Translations under genes and position numbers: made by a program
Assembly: GCF_000321025.1 (NCBI RefSeq)
Contig: NZ_HE610718.1
Coordinates: 525,286 to 589,285 of the forward strand
Length of the DNA: 64,000 nt
Direction of reading: 5' to 3'
Origin: Peptoniphilus senegalensis JC140
GTDB taxonomy: Bacteria; Bacillota; Clostridia; Tissierellales; Peptoniphilaceae
Shown here: one piece after another, positions 17,498 to 25,141 of the stretch
How the letters are laid out: every line of letters starts with the position of its first letter
Numbering within the stretch: position 1 is the first letter of the stretch
The notes under the pieces: model-generated
Told to the model about the DNA's origin: nothing
What the model saw: the letters and a program-made list of their open reading frames with translations, nothing else
The model's database searches: none

Positions 17498-17958
17498 TAT
17501 TTGTCTATTATATATTTTATCTCTGAAATTAAATCCTCATCTGATAAGAGGCAAGCCCCATCATATTTTCCAAGACTGCCATATAAAGAATAGTGAAATT
17601 TTTTTGTGTCTCTATCTCTTTTTGAGTCGTACATAAAAATTGTATCTTCCTTATTTTTATCCCTTAGTTTAATAATTAAACTTTGATAATCTGGGATAGA
17701 ATCATAGCCATAGCCTGGATCTGTAGCCTGGCACTTTTCTAAAAGACTAATTATTTCTTTTAACTTTTCTTCATTATCCTTAGAAGAAAATATTTCTCTC
17801 GTAGTCATTTTTTCTTCATCTGCAATTACTTCCACGCTTAAAGATTCAAATTTATAAACTTCTCCAGTGGAAAATTTTATCTCGTGACTTTGGTCCTTCT
17901 TACAAGCTGTGAGAAAAATTAAGACTACTAACAAATAAAATATTTTTTTAAATTTCAT
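17497..17958 (-). CDS. Putative lipoprotein at the end of the copper operon
   Basis: A 153-residue lipoprotein with signal MKFKKIFYLLVVLIFLTACKK (lipobox LTAC, lipidated Cys at residue 19). The mature part is a mixed alpha/beta domain with no recognised metal-binding motif. It follows csoR by 7 bases with an AGGTGTGAT ribosome binding site, so it is probably co-transcribed with copA and csoR. A copper-related role is suggested only by position. Confidence 0.75.
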   Translation of the reverse strand: MKFKKIFYLLVVLIFLTACKKDQSHEIKFSTGEVYKFESLSVEVIADEEKMTTREIFSSKDNEEKLKEIISLLEKCQATDPGYGYDSIPDYQSLIIKLRDKNKEDTIFMYDSKRDRDTKKFHYSLYGSLGKYDGACLLSDEDLISEIKYIIDK

Positions 17959-17965
17959 ATCACAC

Positions 17966-18235
17966 CTACTTTGACAACTTGTTTATTATAGTGTTAATCT
18001 CCTCGATTTTCTCGTCAATTTCTTCCTGGCTCTTGGAGTAGGAGTCTTTGACACAGCCCCTTAGGTGGGCTGTCAGGACATCCTTATTTATATTTTTTAA
18101 GATGGAAATTGACGCCATAAGTTGGTTGGAGATATCTAGGCAGTACCTGTCATCTTCAACCATTTTTATAAGGCCATCAATTTGTCCCCTGACAGTTTTT
18201 AATTTTCTAAGCTGCACATCTTTTTCTGCTCTCAT
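17966..18235 (-). CDS. csoR: Copper-sensing repressor CsoR
   Basis: An 89-residue all-helical metal-sensitive repressor. The three Cu(I) ligands of CsoR are present: Cys32 (RYCLD), His57 and Cys61 (TAHLRGC). The N-terminal LRKLKTVRGQIDGLIKMV is the DNA-binding face typical of the CsoR/FrmR family. Its ATG overlaps the copA stop (ATGA), giving coupled translation. A GC-rich inverted repeat before copA is the likely operator. Confidence 0.9.
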   Translation of the reverse strand: MRAEKDVQLRKLKTVRGQIDGLIKMVEDDRYCLDISNQLMASISILKNINKDVLTAHLRGCVKDSYSKSQEEIDEKIEEINTIINKLSK

Positions 18236-18441
18236 TTTTCTATTTTTGCAGAGTAACCTGCGCCTTCCACTGCCTTTACAAGGGAGTCATCTGAAACTTC
18301 TTTGTCCATTTTTACTTCTGCTCTCTTTTCTTCTAGCTTTACATCGGCTTCCCTTACGCCTTCTAGCTTTTCAAGTGCTTCTTTTACATGTGCTACGCAG
18401 TGCATGCAAGACATTCCTTCAACTTTTAAAATTTTTTCCAT
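18232..18441 (-). CDS. copZ: CopZ-like copper chaperone, in frame within copA, probable internal start
   Basis: The last 69 codons of copA begin with an ATG at 18441 preceded by AAAGGAG and 8 spacer bases. The product, starting MEKILKVEGMSCMHC, has the length and single CxxC metal site of free CopZ. It is in the same frame as copA (846 codons from the copA start), with no stop between. So the sequence can give both a CopA-CopZ fusion and, by internal initiation, free CopZ. That internal initiation occurs is inference; the signals are directly visible. Confidence 0.6.
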   Translation of the reverse strand: MEKILKVEGMSCMHCVAHVKEALEKLEGVREADVKLEEKRAEVKMDKEVSDDSLVKAVEGAGYSAKIEK

Positions 18442-20979
18442 ACTATCTTCTCCTTTATTTTTAATAATTTTATAACCTGCTTCTTCCACTGCTTTTTTTA
18501 TTTCTTCAGCAGTGATTCCGCTATCGACAAATTTTACTGTGCCCTCTTCGTGGTTGGCAAGGACATTTTTTGCCTTGCCAGTTTTTTCTAGTGCTTCACT
18601 TACTCTTTTTTCGCAGTGCTCACACATCATGCCCTCTACTTTTATTGTAGTTAGCTTATTTTCTTCTTCAATTTTTACATTTTCTTCATGAAGATTTTTT
18701 TCCTTTTCATGAGTTTTTTCTTCCAAAGAACTTATACCCCTTGGCTTAAATCTTCTTAGCCTTAGTGCATTATTCACAACAAAAACTGAGGACATGCTCA
18801 TGGCAAAGGCGCCAAACATTGGCGATAATTTTATTCCAAAGACTGGGAATAAGAGACCTGCCGCAAGTGGAATTCCAATTGTGTTGTAGAAAAATGCCCA
18901 GAATAAATTTTGCTTTATATTTTTTATTGTGGCGCTTGAAAGTTCAAGGGCAGAGACAACATCTAAGAGATCTGACCTCATTAAGACCACATCGGAAGAC
19001 TCTATTGCCACATCTGTGCCGTGACCTATTGCCATGCCAATGTCAGCCTTGGCAAGGGATGGCGCGTCATTTATTCCGTCGCCAATCATGAGGACCTTGT
19101 CTCCAGATTTTTGCAAGTCATCAATTTTTTTATTTTTCTCATCTGGAAGTAGACCTGCAAAAGTTTCGTCCACACCAATTTCTCGCCCTATGGCTAAAGC
19201 TGTCTTTTTGTTATCGCCAGTTAGCATTATTATTTTTTTGCCCATGGCTTTTAAAAGAGCAATGGCATCTTTGGAGCTTTCCTTTGGAAGGTCCTTTACA
19301 GAAATTATTCCAATGACTTCACTTGCATTGGCAAAGTACATGGAAGTTTTGCCCTCTCCTGCAAGTTTTTCTGCCTTCCTTTCATAGTCCTTTATATCAA
19401 TCTTTTCCTCTTCCATAAATTCTCTATTGCCGACAAAATATTTTTTGCCTCCTAAGTCTGCACTTAGACCTCTTCCGCTAACTGAATCAAAATTTTTTAC
19501 CTCTGAAATTTTTATATTTTTTTCATCAGCATAATTTAAAATCGCAGTTGCCAATGGGTGCTGTGAATTTTTTTCAATTGATGCGGCAATTTTTAAAAAT
19601 TCATCTTGGTCTAAGTCCGTAAATATGTCTGTAAGCTTAGGCTTGCCCTCAGTGATTGTGCCCGTCTTATCCATAACAATGGCATCAATCTTGTGAAGAT
19701 TTTCCAAAACTTCTGCGTTCTTAAAGAGGAGTCCAAAGTCTGCACTTTTTCCCGTTGCCACCATAATGGAAACTGGCGTTGCAAGTCCAAGGGCACAAGG
19801 ACAAGAGATTACGAGGACAGAAATTGCAAAGTTAAGAGCACTTTCAAAGCCGTAGCCAAGGCTCGCCCAAATTATAAAAGTAAGGGCAGAAATAATTAAA
19901 ACTGCTGGCACAAAAATGCCTGCGATTTTATCTGCCAATTTTGCAATGGGAGCCTTGGATTCATTTGCCTGGTCAACTAATTTTATTATCTGAGAAATTG
20001 TTGTGTCCTCGCCAACTTTTTCTGCTATGAATTTAAAGGACCCCGTTGTGTTAATAGAGGCAGAGATAACTCTGTCGCCTACTGACTTTGAAACTGGAAT
20101 AGATTCGCCAGTTACTGCAGATTCATCAAGGGAAGATGTGCCCTCAATAATTTTCCCATCAACTGCAACAGCTTCTCCTGGTCTTACCATTATTACATCG
20201 CCAACTTTTACATCTTCAATATTTTTTTGAACTTCTTCATTATTTTCAAGGACTGTAGCTGTTTTTGGCGCAAGATCCATTAATTTCGATAGAGAAGATC
20301 TAGTTTTGTTTTTAGATTTTTCTTCAAGATATTTGCCAAGAGTTATTAAAGTCAAAATCATGGCAGAAGATTCAAAGTACAAATTTTTTCTGTATACATC
20401 AACTAAATCCAAGTCGCCATGACCAAAGCCATAAGCCATCATATAAATTGCAAAAATCCCATAAATAAGAGCTGCAGCAGAACCTATGGCAACTAGAGAG
20501 TCCATGTTGGGCGCCCTGTTTTTTAGTCCCCTAAAACCAGAGATGTAAAAGTCTCTATTTATATAGACTACTGGTAGTGCCAAGAGAAATTGTGTGAAGG
20601 CAAAAATTATTGCCCCTTCTCTTCCGTGAAAAATCATAGGACTTGGAAGATGGACCATGTGACCCATGGCTACATACATAAGGATAAGCATAAAAACTAG
20701 AGAAGACACAAGTCTATTTTTTAAATGCCCTTCTCTGTCTTCTTTTTTATTTTCTCCTGAAATTTTTTCGCCAGCCACTTTGGCACCGTAGCCAATTTTT
20801 TCAACTGCACTAATTATTTTTTTATCATTAACTTTATTTTCATCGTAAGATACTTTCATTGAGTTGGTCATGAGATTTACATTTGCATCACTTACGCCAT
20901 CAAGTTTTTTTACAGCCTTTGTGACATTGGCGACGCAAGATGCACAAGTCATGCCACTTACATCAAATTTCTTTTCCAT
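18232..20979 (-). CDS. copA: Copper-translocating P-type ATPase with C-terminal CopZ fusion
   Basis: A 915-residue P1B-type ATPase, starting at ATG 20979 behind GGGAGG. In order: an N-terminal heavy-metal domain (GMTCASC), about eight membrane helices, the ion-channel motif SCPCALG, phosphorylation motif DKTGT, the SQHP motif, GDGINDAP, then two extra metal-binding domains at the C-terminus (GMMCEHC and GMSCMHC). Most CopA proteins end soon after the last membrane helix. The final 69 residues are a complete CopZ-like chaperone with its own start signals. Role: ATP-driven export of Cu(I) from the cytoplasm. Confidence 0.92.
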   Translation of the reverse strand: MEKKFDVSGMTCASCVANVTKAVKKLDGVSDANVNLMTNSMKVSYDENKVNDKKIISAVEKIGYGAKVAGEKISGENKKEDREGHLKNRLVSSLVFMLILMYVAMGHMVHLPSPMIFHGREGAIIFAFTQFLLALPVVYINRDFYISGFRGLKNRAPNMDSLVAIGSAAALIYGIFAIYMMAYGFGHGDLDLVDVYRKNLYFESSAMILTLITLGKYLEEKSKNKTRSSLSKLMDLAPKTATVLENNEEVQKNIEDVKVGDVIMVRPGEAVAVDGKIIEGTSSLDESAVTGESIPVSKSVGDRVISASINTTGSFKFIAEKVGEDTTISQIIKLVDQANESKAPIAKLADKIAGIFVPAVLIISALTFIIWASLGYGFESALNFAISVLVISCPCALGLATPVSIMVATGKSADFGLLFKNAEVLENLHKIDAIVMDKTGTITEGKPKLTDIFTDLDQDEFLKIAASIEKNSQHPLATAILNYADEKNIKISEVKNFDSVSGRGLSADLGGKKYFVGNREFMEEEKIDIKDYERKAEKLAGEGKTSMYFANASEVIGIISVKDLPKESSKDAIALLKAMGKKIIMLTGDNKKTALAIGREIGVDETFAGLLPDEKNKKIDDLQKSGDKVLMIGDGINDAPSLAKADIGMAIGHGTDVAIESSDVVLMRSDLLDVVSALELSSATIKNIKQNLFWAFFYNTIGIPLAAGLLFPVFGIKLSPMFGAFAMSMSSVFVVNNALRLRRFKPRGISSLEEKTHEKEKNLHEENVKIEEENKLTTIKVEGMMCEHCEKRVSEALEKTGKAKNVLANHEEGTVKFVDSGITAEEIKKAVEEAGYKIIKNKGEDSMEKILKVEGMSCMHCVAHVKEALEKLEGVREADVKLEEKRAEVKMDKEVSDDSLVKAVEGAGYSAKIEK

Positions 20980-20991
20980 ATTACCTCCCAC

Positions 20992-21020
20992 ACCCCCTAT
21001 GGGGTATTCTTCTTATTATA
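20992..21020 (-). promoter_or_regulatory. Putative CsoR operator and -10 of the copper operon
   Basis: ACCCCCTATGGGGTAT (20992-21007) is a near-perfect GC-rich inverted repeat, the form expected for CsoR sites, in an otherwise AT-rich spacer. A minus-strand TATAAT lies at 21015-21020, so the operator covers the transcription start and leader. The copA ATG is 13 bases downstream of the operator. Confidence 0.65.
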
Positions 21021-21066
21021 ATAACACTGGGATTATTTTTTTACAAGTATCTGATAATAGTTCTTA

Positions 21067-21093
21067 ATAAAAAAGAGCAGTCATAGCTGCTCT
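21067..21093 (-). terminator. Terminator of the Fic gene
   Basis: AGAGCAG (21074-21080) pairs with CTGCTCT (21087-21093), and the A-run at 21069-21074 gives a T-tail on the minus strand. The stem overlaps the stop codon. Confidence 0.7.
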
Positions 21094-22138
21094 AATCAGT
21101 CCTTGTATAATAAGTTGCCCTTCCACTTCCATGTCTTTCAATTATATTTTTATTTACCAATTCTTTTAACGAATTTTCCACTGATGCCCTGCTAATTCCA
21201 GGCGTTAGCTCCATTATTTCGCTTTTTGTGAACTTGCCAATTTTTTTGTCTATGGCTATTTTAACTTGGTCAATGGCAGAAAGTTTTGTGTCAAAAATAT
21301 TAACTCTGTCCTCAAAATCCCTGTAAGCAGCAAGTATTATTGCCAAAATATATTTTATGAAAGGGGTTGGATTTTCGGAATTTTCTTGCCAAGCTAGTCC
21401 GCTTTTTTCTAGAGCTTGATAATAATTCCCCTTAGTTTTTTCTATTTTTTCTTCAAGACTTATATATCTTCCAACAACATAACCCAACTTATATAAAAGC
21501 AAAGTAGTTAAAAGTCTTGACATCCTACCATTTCCATCGTTAAATGGGTGGATACACAAAAAATCGTGAATAAAAATAGGGATTAATATTAAAGAATTTA
21601 CTTCTCTTTTGTCAATTTCTCTATTGTATTCTTGGCAAATTTTTTCTATTGCAAGAGGTGTTTCAAGTGGAGAAAGAGGCGTAAATCTTACAAAGCTTTC
21701 TCCATTTTTCTTAGTCTCTTGAATATAATTTTGAGTATTTTTAAACTTTCCCCCAATTGATTTATTTGAATATTTGTAGAGGTCTCTGTGAAGTTGTAAA
21801 ATAATTTTTGAATTAATTGGAATGTAATCATATGACTCGTGAATCGTGGAAAGAACTTCTCTGTAACCAAGAATTTCTTCTTCATCTCGATTTTTTGGAG
21901 CAACTTTTTTCATGACAAGGTCTTTTATCCTTGAATCTGTAGTCCTTATTCCTTCAATCTCATTGGAACTTTGTGTGCTTTGTATTATGGCAAGCTCTAC
22001 AAGATTTTCTAGGACTTTTGGCTTTTGACTCAAAAAAAGCTCTTGTCTTCCCTTATATTCGCTTATTTCTGAAATATAATTTAATATTTCAGCATCCCAC
22101 TTTTTTTCTCTTAATTTACTGTAATCAAATTTTCGCAT
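21092..22138 (-). CDS. Fic family protein with winged-helix domain
   Basis: A 348-residue protein starting at ATG 22138 (MRKFDYSKLREKKW) behind AAAGGAG. An N-terminal inhibitory helix carries the class II motif S-x-x-x-E-G (Ser58-Gly63 in SSNEIEG). The catalytic Fic loop HPFNDGNGR is intact at residues 197-205, so it should transfer AMP from ATP to a target hydroxyl. Residues about 285-348 form a winged helix (FTKSEIMELTPGISRASVE). No partner antitoxin is adjacent. Repeats around its promoter suggest that it controls its own synthesis. Confidence 0.88.
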   Translation of the reverse strand: MRKFDYSKLREKKWDAEILNYISEISEYKGRQELFLSQKPKVLENLVELAIIQSTQSSNEIEGIRTTDSRIKDLVMKKVAPKNRDEEEILGYREVLSTIHESYDYIPINSKIILQLHRDLYKYSNKSIGGKFKNTQNYIQETKKNGESFVRFTPLSPLETPLAIEKICQEYNREIDKREVNSLILIPIFIHDFLCIHPFNDGNGRMSRLLTTLLLYKLGYVVGRYISLEEKIEKTKGNYYQALEKSGLAWQENSENPTPFIKYILAIILAAYRDFEDRVNIFDTKLSAIDQVKIAIDKKIGKFTKSEIMELTPGISRASVENSLKELVNKNIIERHGSGRATYYTRTD

Positions 22139-22148
22139 AAAAACTCCT

Positions 22149-22202
22149 TTATCTCCTAAATTATAGCATCTTTTAGGCGATAAATCTATTTTTAGGTGAT
22201 AA
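22149..22202 (-). promoter_or_regulatory. Fic promoter with three copies of a 12-bp repeat
   Basis: TTTAGGNGATAA occurs three times: inverted at 22149-22160, and direct at 22172-22183 and 22191-22202 (19 bases apart). A minus-strand extended -10 TGCTATAAT (22160-22168) lies between the inverted copy and the first direct copy. The copies thus bracket the promoter and overlap the leader, as expected of an operator for the Fic winged helix. Confidence 0.6.
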
Positions 22203-22275
22203 TTTTCATGGGAATAATAGCAAGCCAATCGGAATGATATAAATCCATCCTCGGAAGGATAGAAAATTCATAAGG

Positions 22276-22310
22276 GCAAAAAAATGGTCTAGCCAAAGGC
22301 TAAACCATTG
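22276..22310 (-). terminator. Terminator of the ltaE-RIC operon
   Basis: AATGGTCTAGCC pairs with GGCTAAACCATT around an AAA loop (22283-22309, small internal asymmetry). Seven A at 22278-22284 give a T-tail on the minus strand. Confidence 0.65.
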
Positions 22311-22331
22311 AAAAATTTTTTAAATTATAAA

Positions 22332-22967
22332 TTACATCTTAAATAAAATTTCGTTTTCGATGTAAATGTGTCTTCTCATGTCCTCGTCAAGTTCGCCCAT
22401 GAGTTTGTTGAGCTCTTGTACTTCTGGCTCTTCTGCCTTCATTTTGTAGTCGCGAGTTAAATATTTTATTCTGTCAAAAAGTCCAATTGTCTTTTCGTGT
22501 TCTGCAAGAAGATTTTCAAAGTCTACATCTTTTCCTGCCAAGGCATCTTTAAATTCAAACTCTTCTTCGCTGGAAAAGTGGGAAACAAGTTCTGCCTTAA
22601 TTAATAAAAGGACTTCGTAAATTACAAAAAGTTGTTCTCCTCTTTCTCTGTAATATTTTTTTATTGCTCCCCTAAAAATTTCGTCAATTTTTTCTGTTGT
22701 TGCCAGTTCATAAGGATGAATTTCATCAACGATGTAGTGAATGAGTTCTTCCTTACTCATCTTTCTAACTCTATCCATGTCCTTAAAGTCAGTTCTGCCT
22801 TCAAGTCTCTTTATAAAGGCATCACAATTTTCGCCAAGAGATTTTAAGGCATCTTCCAGACTTTCCATGGCTATAAAATCATATTCTGCACCAAGTTTTT
22901 GAAGTTCCTGTAAAACTTTTGGGTTTTCCATTACTGCAGCTTCAACTGTCATATTTCTTTCTAACAT
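22332..22967 (-). CDS. RIC/ScdA/YtfE-like hemerythrin-domain protein lacking the N-terminal double cysteine
   Basis: A 211-residue protein. Residues about 75-211 are a four-helix hemerythrin domain with the di-iron ligand pattern visible: HYIVDEIHPYE, VSHFSSEEE, LAEHEKTIG and RRHIYIENE. Residues 1-60 resemble the DUF542 domain, but the CCxG motif of YtfE/ScdA is missing. Known RIC proteins repair iron-sulfur clusters after nitrosative or oxidative damage. The gene is 8 bases downstream of the threonine aldolase gene, so they are co-transcribed. The missing cysteines may mean altered or lost delivery function. Confidence 0.8.
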   Translation of the reverse strand: MLERNMTVEAAVMENPKVLQELQKLGAEYDFIAMESLEDALKSLGENCDAFIKRLEGRTDFKDMDRVRKMSKEELIHYIVDEIHPYELATTEKIDEIFRGAIKKYYRERGEQLFVIYEVLLLIKAELVSHFSSEEEFEFKDALAGKDVDFENLLAEHEKTIGLFDRIKYLTRDYKMKAEEPEVQELNKLMGELDEDMRRHIYIENEILFKM

Positions 22968-22975
22968 AATTCCTC

Positions 22976-23974
22976 CTAATTTTTAAGAGAATTTAAAAAT
23001 CCTCTCACATCTTCCTCGCTAGTTCTATAATTTGTCACGAGTCTAATTATTGATTCTTTAACATTGTCTATTTCAAAAATATTTTCTTCTTTTAATTTTT
23101 CAATTTCCTCTGGACTTGACTTTATAAAAATTTGGTTTGACTCTCCAAAAAGTGGCTCTCTATCCATTTCCTTTAGTCCATCAACAAGAAGCCTTGACAT
23201 CTCATAGGCTCTCTTGGCATTTTCATAGTATAAACCATCTTGGAATAGGACTTTAAAAGATAGACCAATTAAGAAAGATTTTGCCATCATTCCTCCTCTT
23301 TGTTTTAGATAATATCTAAAGTCCTTTTTCAAGTTTTCATCTAAAATAACTAGAGCTTCGCCAAAAATTGCACCATTTTTTGTTCCGCCAAGAGAAAAAA
23401 TATGAGAATACTTTGCATAATCTGATAATTCGGTATTATTTGTAGCTATAGCATGAGCAATTCTCGCACCATCAATGTATAAATAGAGACCTTCTTCGGT
23501 GCAAACTTCGTAAATTTCTTTTAATTCATCAAGAGAATAAACTGTTCCAACTTCTGTAGTTTGAGAAATATAGACAACTTTTATCTTTACATCGACTTCG
23601 CCAGCTTGATTTTCTACTAAATCTTTTATTTCACTTGCCCTTAATTTGCCATCAGAACTTTTTATTGTCACAACTTTGTGTCCAGTTGCCTCAATAGATC
23701 CCGTCTCATGATGAGTTATGTGGCCAGTGGATGCAGACAAAACTGCCTCGTAGGGTCTTAGAGCAAAAGTAGTCGCCAAAATATTTGTGGCAGTGCCGCC
23801 AGAAACAAATTCAATATCAGCATCCTGTCCTATTTCCTTTAAAATTAATTTTCTGGCAGAATTTGAAATTTCATCAGTCCCGTATCCAGAAATTTTTTCG
23901 TCAAAAATTCTATTTATCTCTTCATAAATTTCTCTCGAACCAAAATCGCTATAATCATTTCTAAAATTATTCAT
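22976..23974 (-). CDS. ltaE: Low-specificity L-threonine aldolase
   Basis: A 332-residue fold-type I PLP enzyme that cleaves L-threonine or allo-threonine to glycine and acetaldehyde. I use ATG 23974 (MNNFRNDYSDFG) with GAGGTGG upstream; the nine-residue extension lacks a site. Visible features are GSIEATGH around the substrate pocket, YIDGARIAHA with the PLP aspartate, and the PLP lysine in SLGGTKNGA. Glycine produced could feed one-carbon or energy metabolism. It is upstream of the RIC-like gene in the same operon. Confidence 0.87.
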   Translation of the reverse strand: MNNFRNDYSDFGSREIYEEINRIFDEKISGYGTDEISNSARKLILKEIGQDADIEFVSGGTATNILATTFALRPYEAVLSASTGHITHHETGSIEATGHKVVTIKSSDGKLRASEIKDLVENQAGEVDVKIKVVYISQTTEVGTVYSLDELKEIYEVCTEEGLYLYIDGARIAHAIATNNTELSDYAKYSHIFSLGGTKNGAIFGEALVILDENLKKDFRYYLKQRGGMMAKSFLIGLSFKVLFQDGLYYENAKRAYEMSRLLVDGLKEMDREPLFGESNQIFIKSSPEEIEKLKEENIFEIDNVKESIIRLVTNYRTSEEDVRGFLNSLKN

Positions 23975-24061
23975 AAGCCACCTCAACCTTTTCTTACCCA
24001 ATATTATATATTAAATTTAAAAATTTTACCAAATAGGGTACAATAGGGAGGAGGTGTTTAG

Positions 24062-25141
24062 ATGAACAGTCATGGAGCAAATGTTTTTGACATTGCAAAA
24101 AATAATGGCATAGAGATTAAAGACATAAGGGATTTTTCTTCGAATATAAATCCCCTTGGGCCTAGCAAAAAAGCTCTAGAGGAGCTAAAAAACAATTTGA
24201 ATTTACTTTCAGCCTACCCTGATGTCGACTACATAGACTTGAGGCAGTCTATTTCAAATTATGTCAATTGTAATATTGACAATATAGTGCTAGGACTTGG
24301 TTCTACGGAAATTTTAAAGGATGTAATAAATTTTTTTGCGCCAAAAATTTCTATGATACTTTCGCCTTGCTACTCTGAATACGAAAACGAGCTAAAAAAA
24401 ATAAATTCAGAAATAATAGAATACAATTTAGAAGAAAAAAATGATTTTAAAATTGATTTAGAAGACTTAATAAAATTAATAAGAGAAAAAAATGTTGAGT
24501 TCCTTGTCTTTGCAAATCCCAATAATCCAACTGGCACAATTTTAAAAAGAGATGACATAGAAAGGATTTTAGAAGAAACTGATGCAAAAATTTTAGTGGA
24601 TGAAACCTACATAGAGTTCACAGATATGTCTATTTACTCTTCCACGAGCTTGACTAAAAATTATACAAATCTGGCAGTAGTAAGAGGAACATCAAAGTTT
24701 TTTGCCCTTCCCGGCATAAGACTTGGCTATGGACTTTCTTCAAATAAAAATCTTTTAAATTACTTTAGGGATAAAGAAGTCCTTTGGCAAATAAATTCTG
24801 TGGCAGAAATTTGTGGCAAGGTCATGTTCTCTGATGAGGAATATATTTCTCATGTTTTTTATTTCATGACTACTAGAAGAGATTACATCTTTCATGAACT
24901 TTCTAAAATAAAAAATTTAAAGCCCTACAAAAGTTTTGGCAATTTTATCTTAATAAAAATTTTAGATGGAATTAATGCAACAAAACTTAGAAATAGGCTT
25001 TTAGAAGATGGACTTGTCCTTCGCGATTGTAAAACTTTTAAAAATTTAGATGAAAATTTCTTTAGACTTTGCATCTTAGATGATGAAGCAAATGATAAAC
25101 TTTTAAATAAATTAAGAAAAATTTACCAAGAGGTGAAGTAA
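24062..25141 (+). CDS. Class I/II PLP aminotransferase, HisC/CobD-like
   Basis: A 359-residue PLP enzyme. The N-terminus MNSHGANVFD and DFSSNINPLGPS resemble threonine-phosphate decarboxylase (CobD) as well as HisC. FANPNNPTG, LVDETYIEF and the PLP lysine in GTSKFFALPGIRLGYG are typical of both. There is no cobalamin or histidine gene nearby to decide the substrate. It starts after an AGGAGG site and its stop overlaps the ATG of the TraB gene (TAATG). Confidence 0.85.
   Translation: MNSHGANVFDIAKNNGIEIKDIRDFSSNINPLGPSKKALEELKNNLNLLSAYPDVDYIDLRQSISNYVNCNIDNIVLGLGSTEILKDVINFFAPKISMILSPCYSEYENELKKINSEIIEYNLEEKNDFKIDLEDLIKLIREKNVEFLVFANPNNPTGTILKRDDIERILEETDAKILVDETYIEFTDMSIYSSTSLTKNYTNLAVVRGTSKFFALPGIRLGYGLSSNKNLLNYFRDKEVLWQINSVAEICGKVMFSDEEYISHVFYFMTTRRDYIFHELSKIKNLKPYKSFGNFILIKILDGINATKLRNRLLEDGLVLRDCKTFKNLDENFFRLCILDDEANDKLLNKLRKIYQEVK

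Noticed and set aside
19034-19387. Open frames antisense to copA, mnmE, gyrA, ftsH and others
   Set aside because: They lie opposite clearly conserved genes, have no ribosome binding sites and encode low-complexity Ser/Phe/Leu-rich products typical of antisense shadows.
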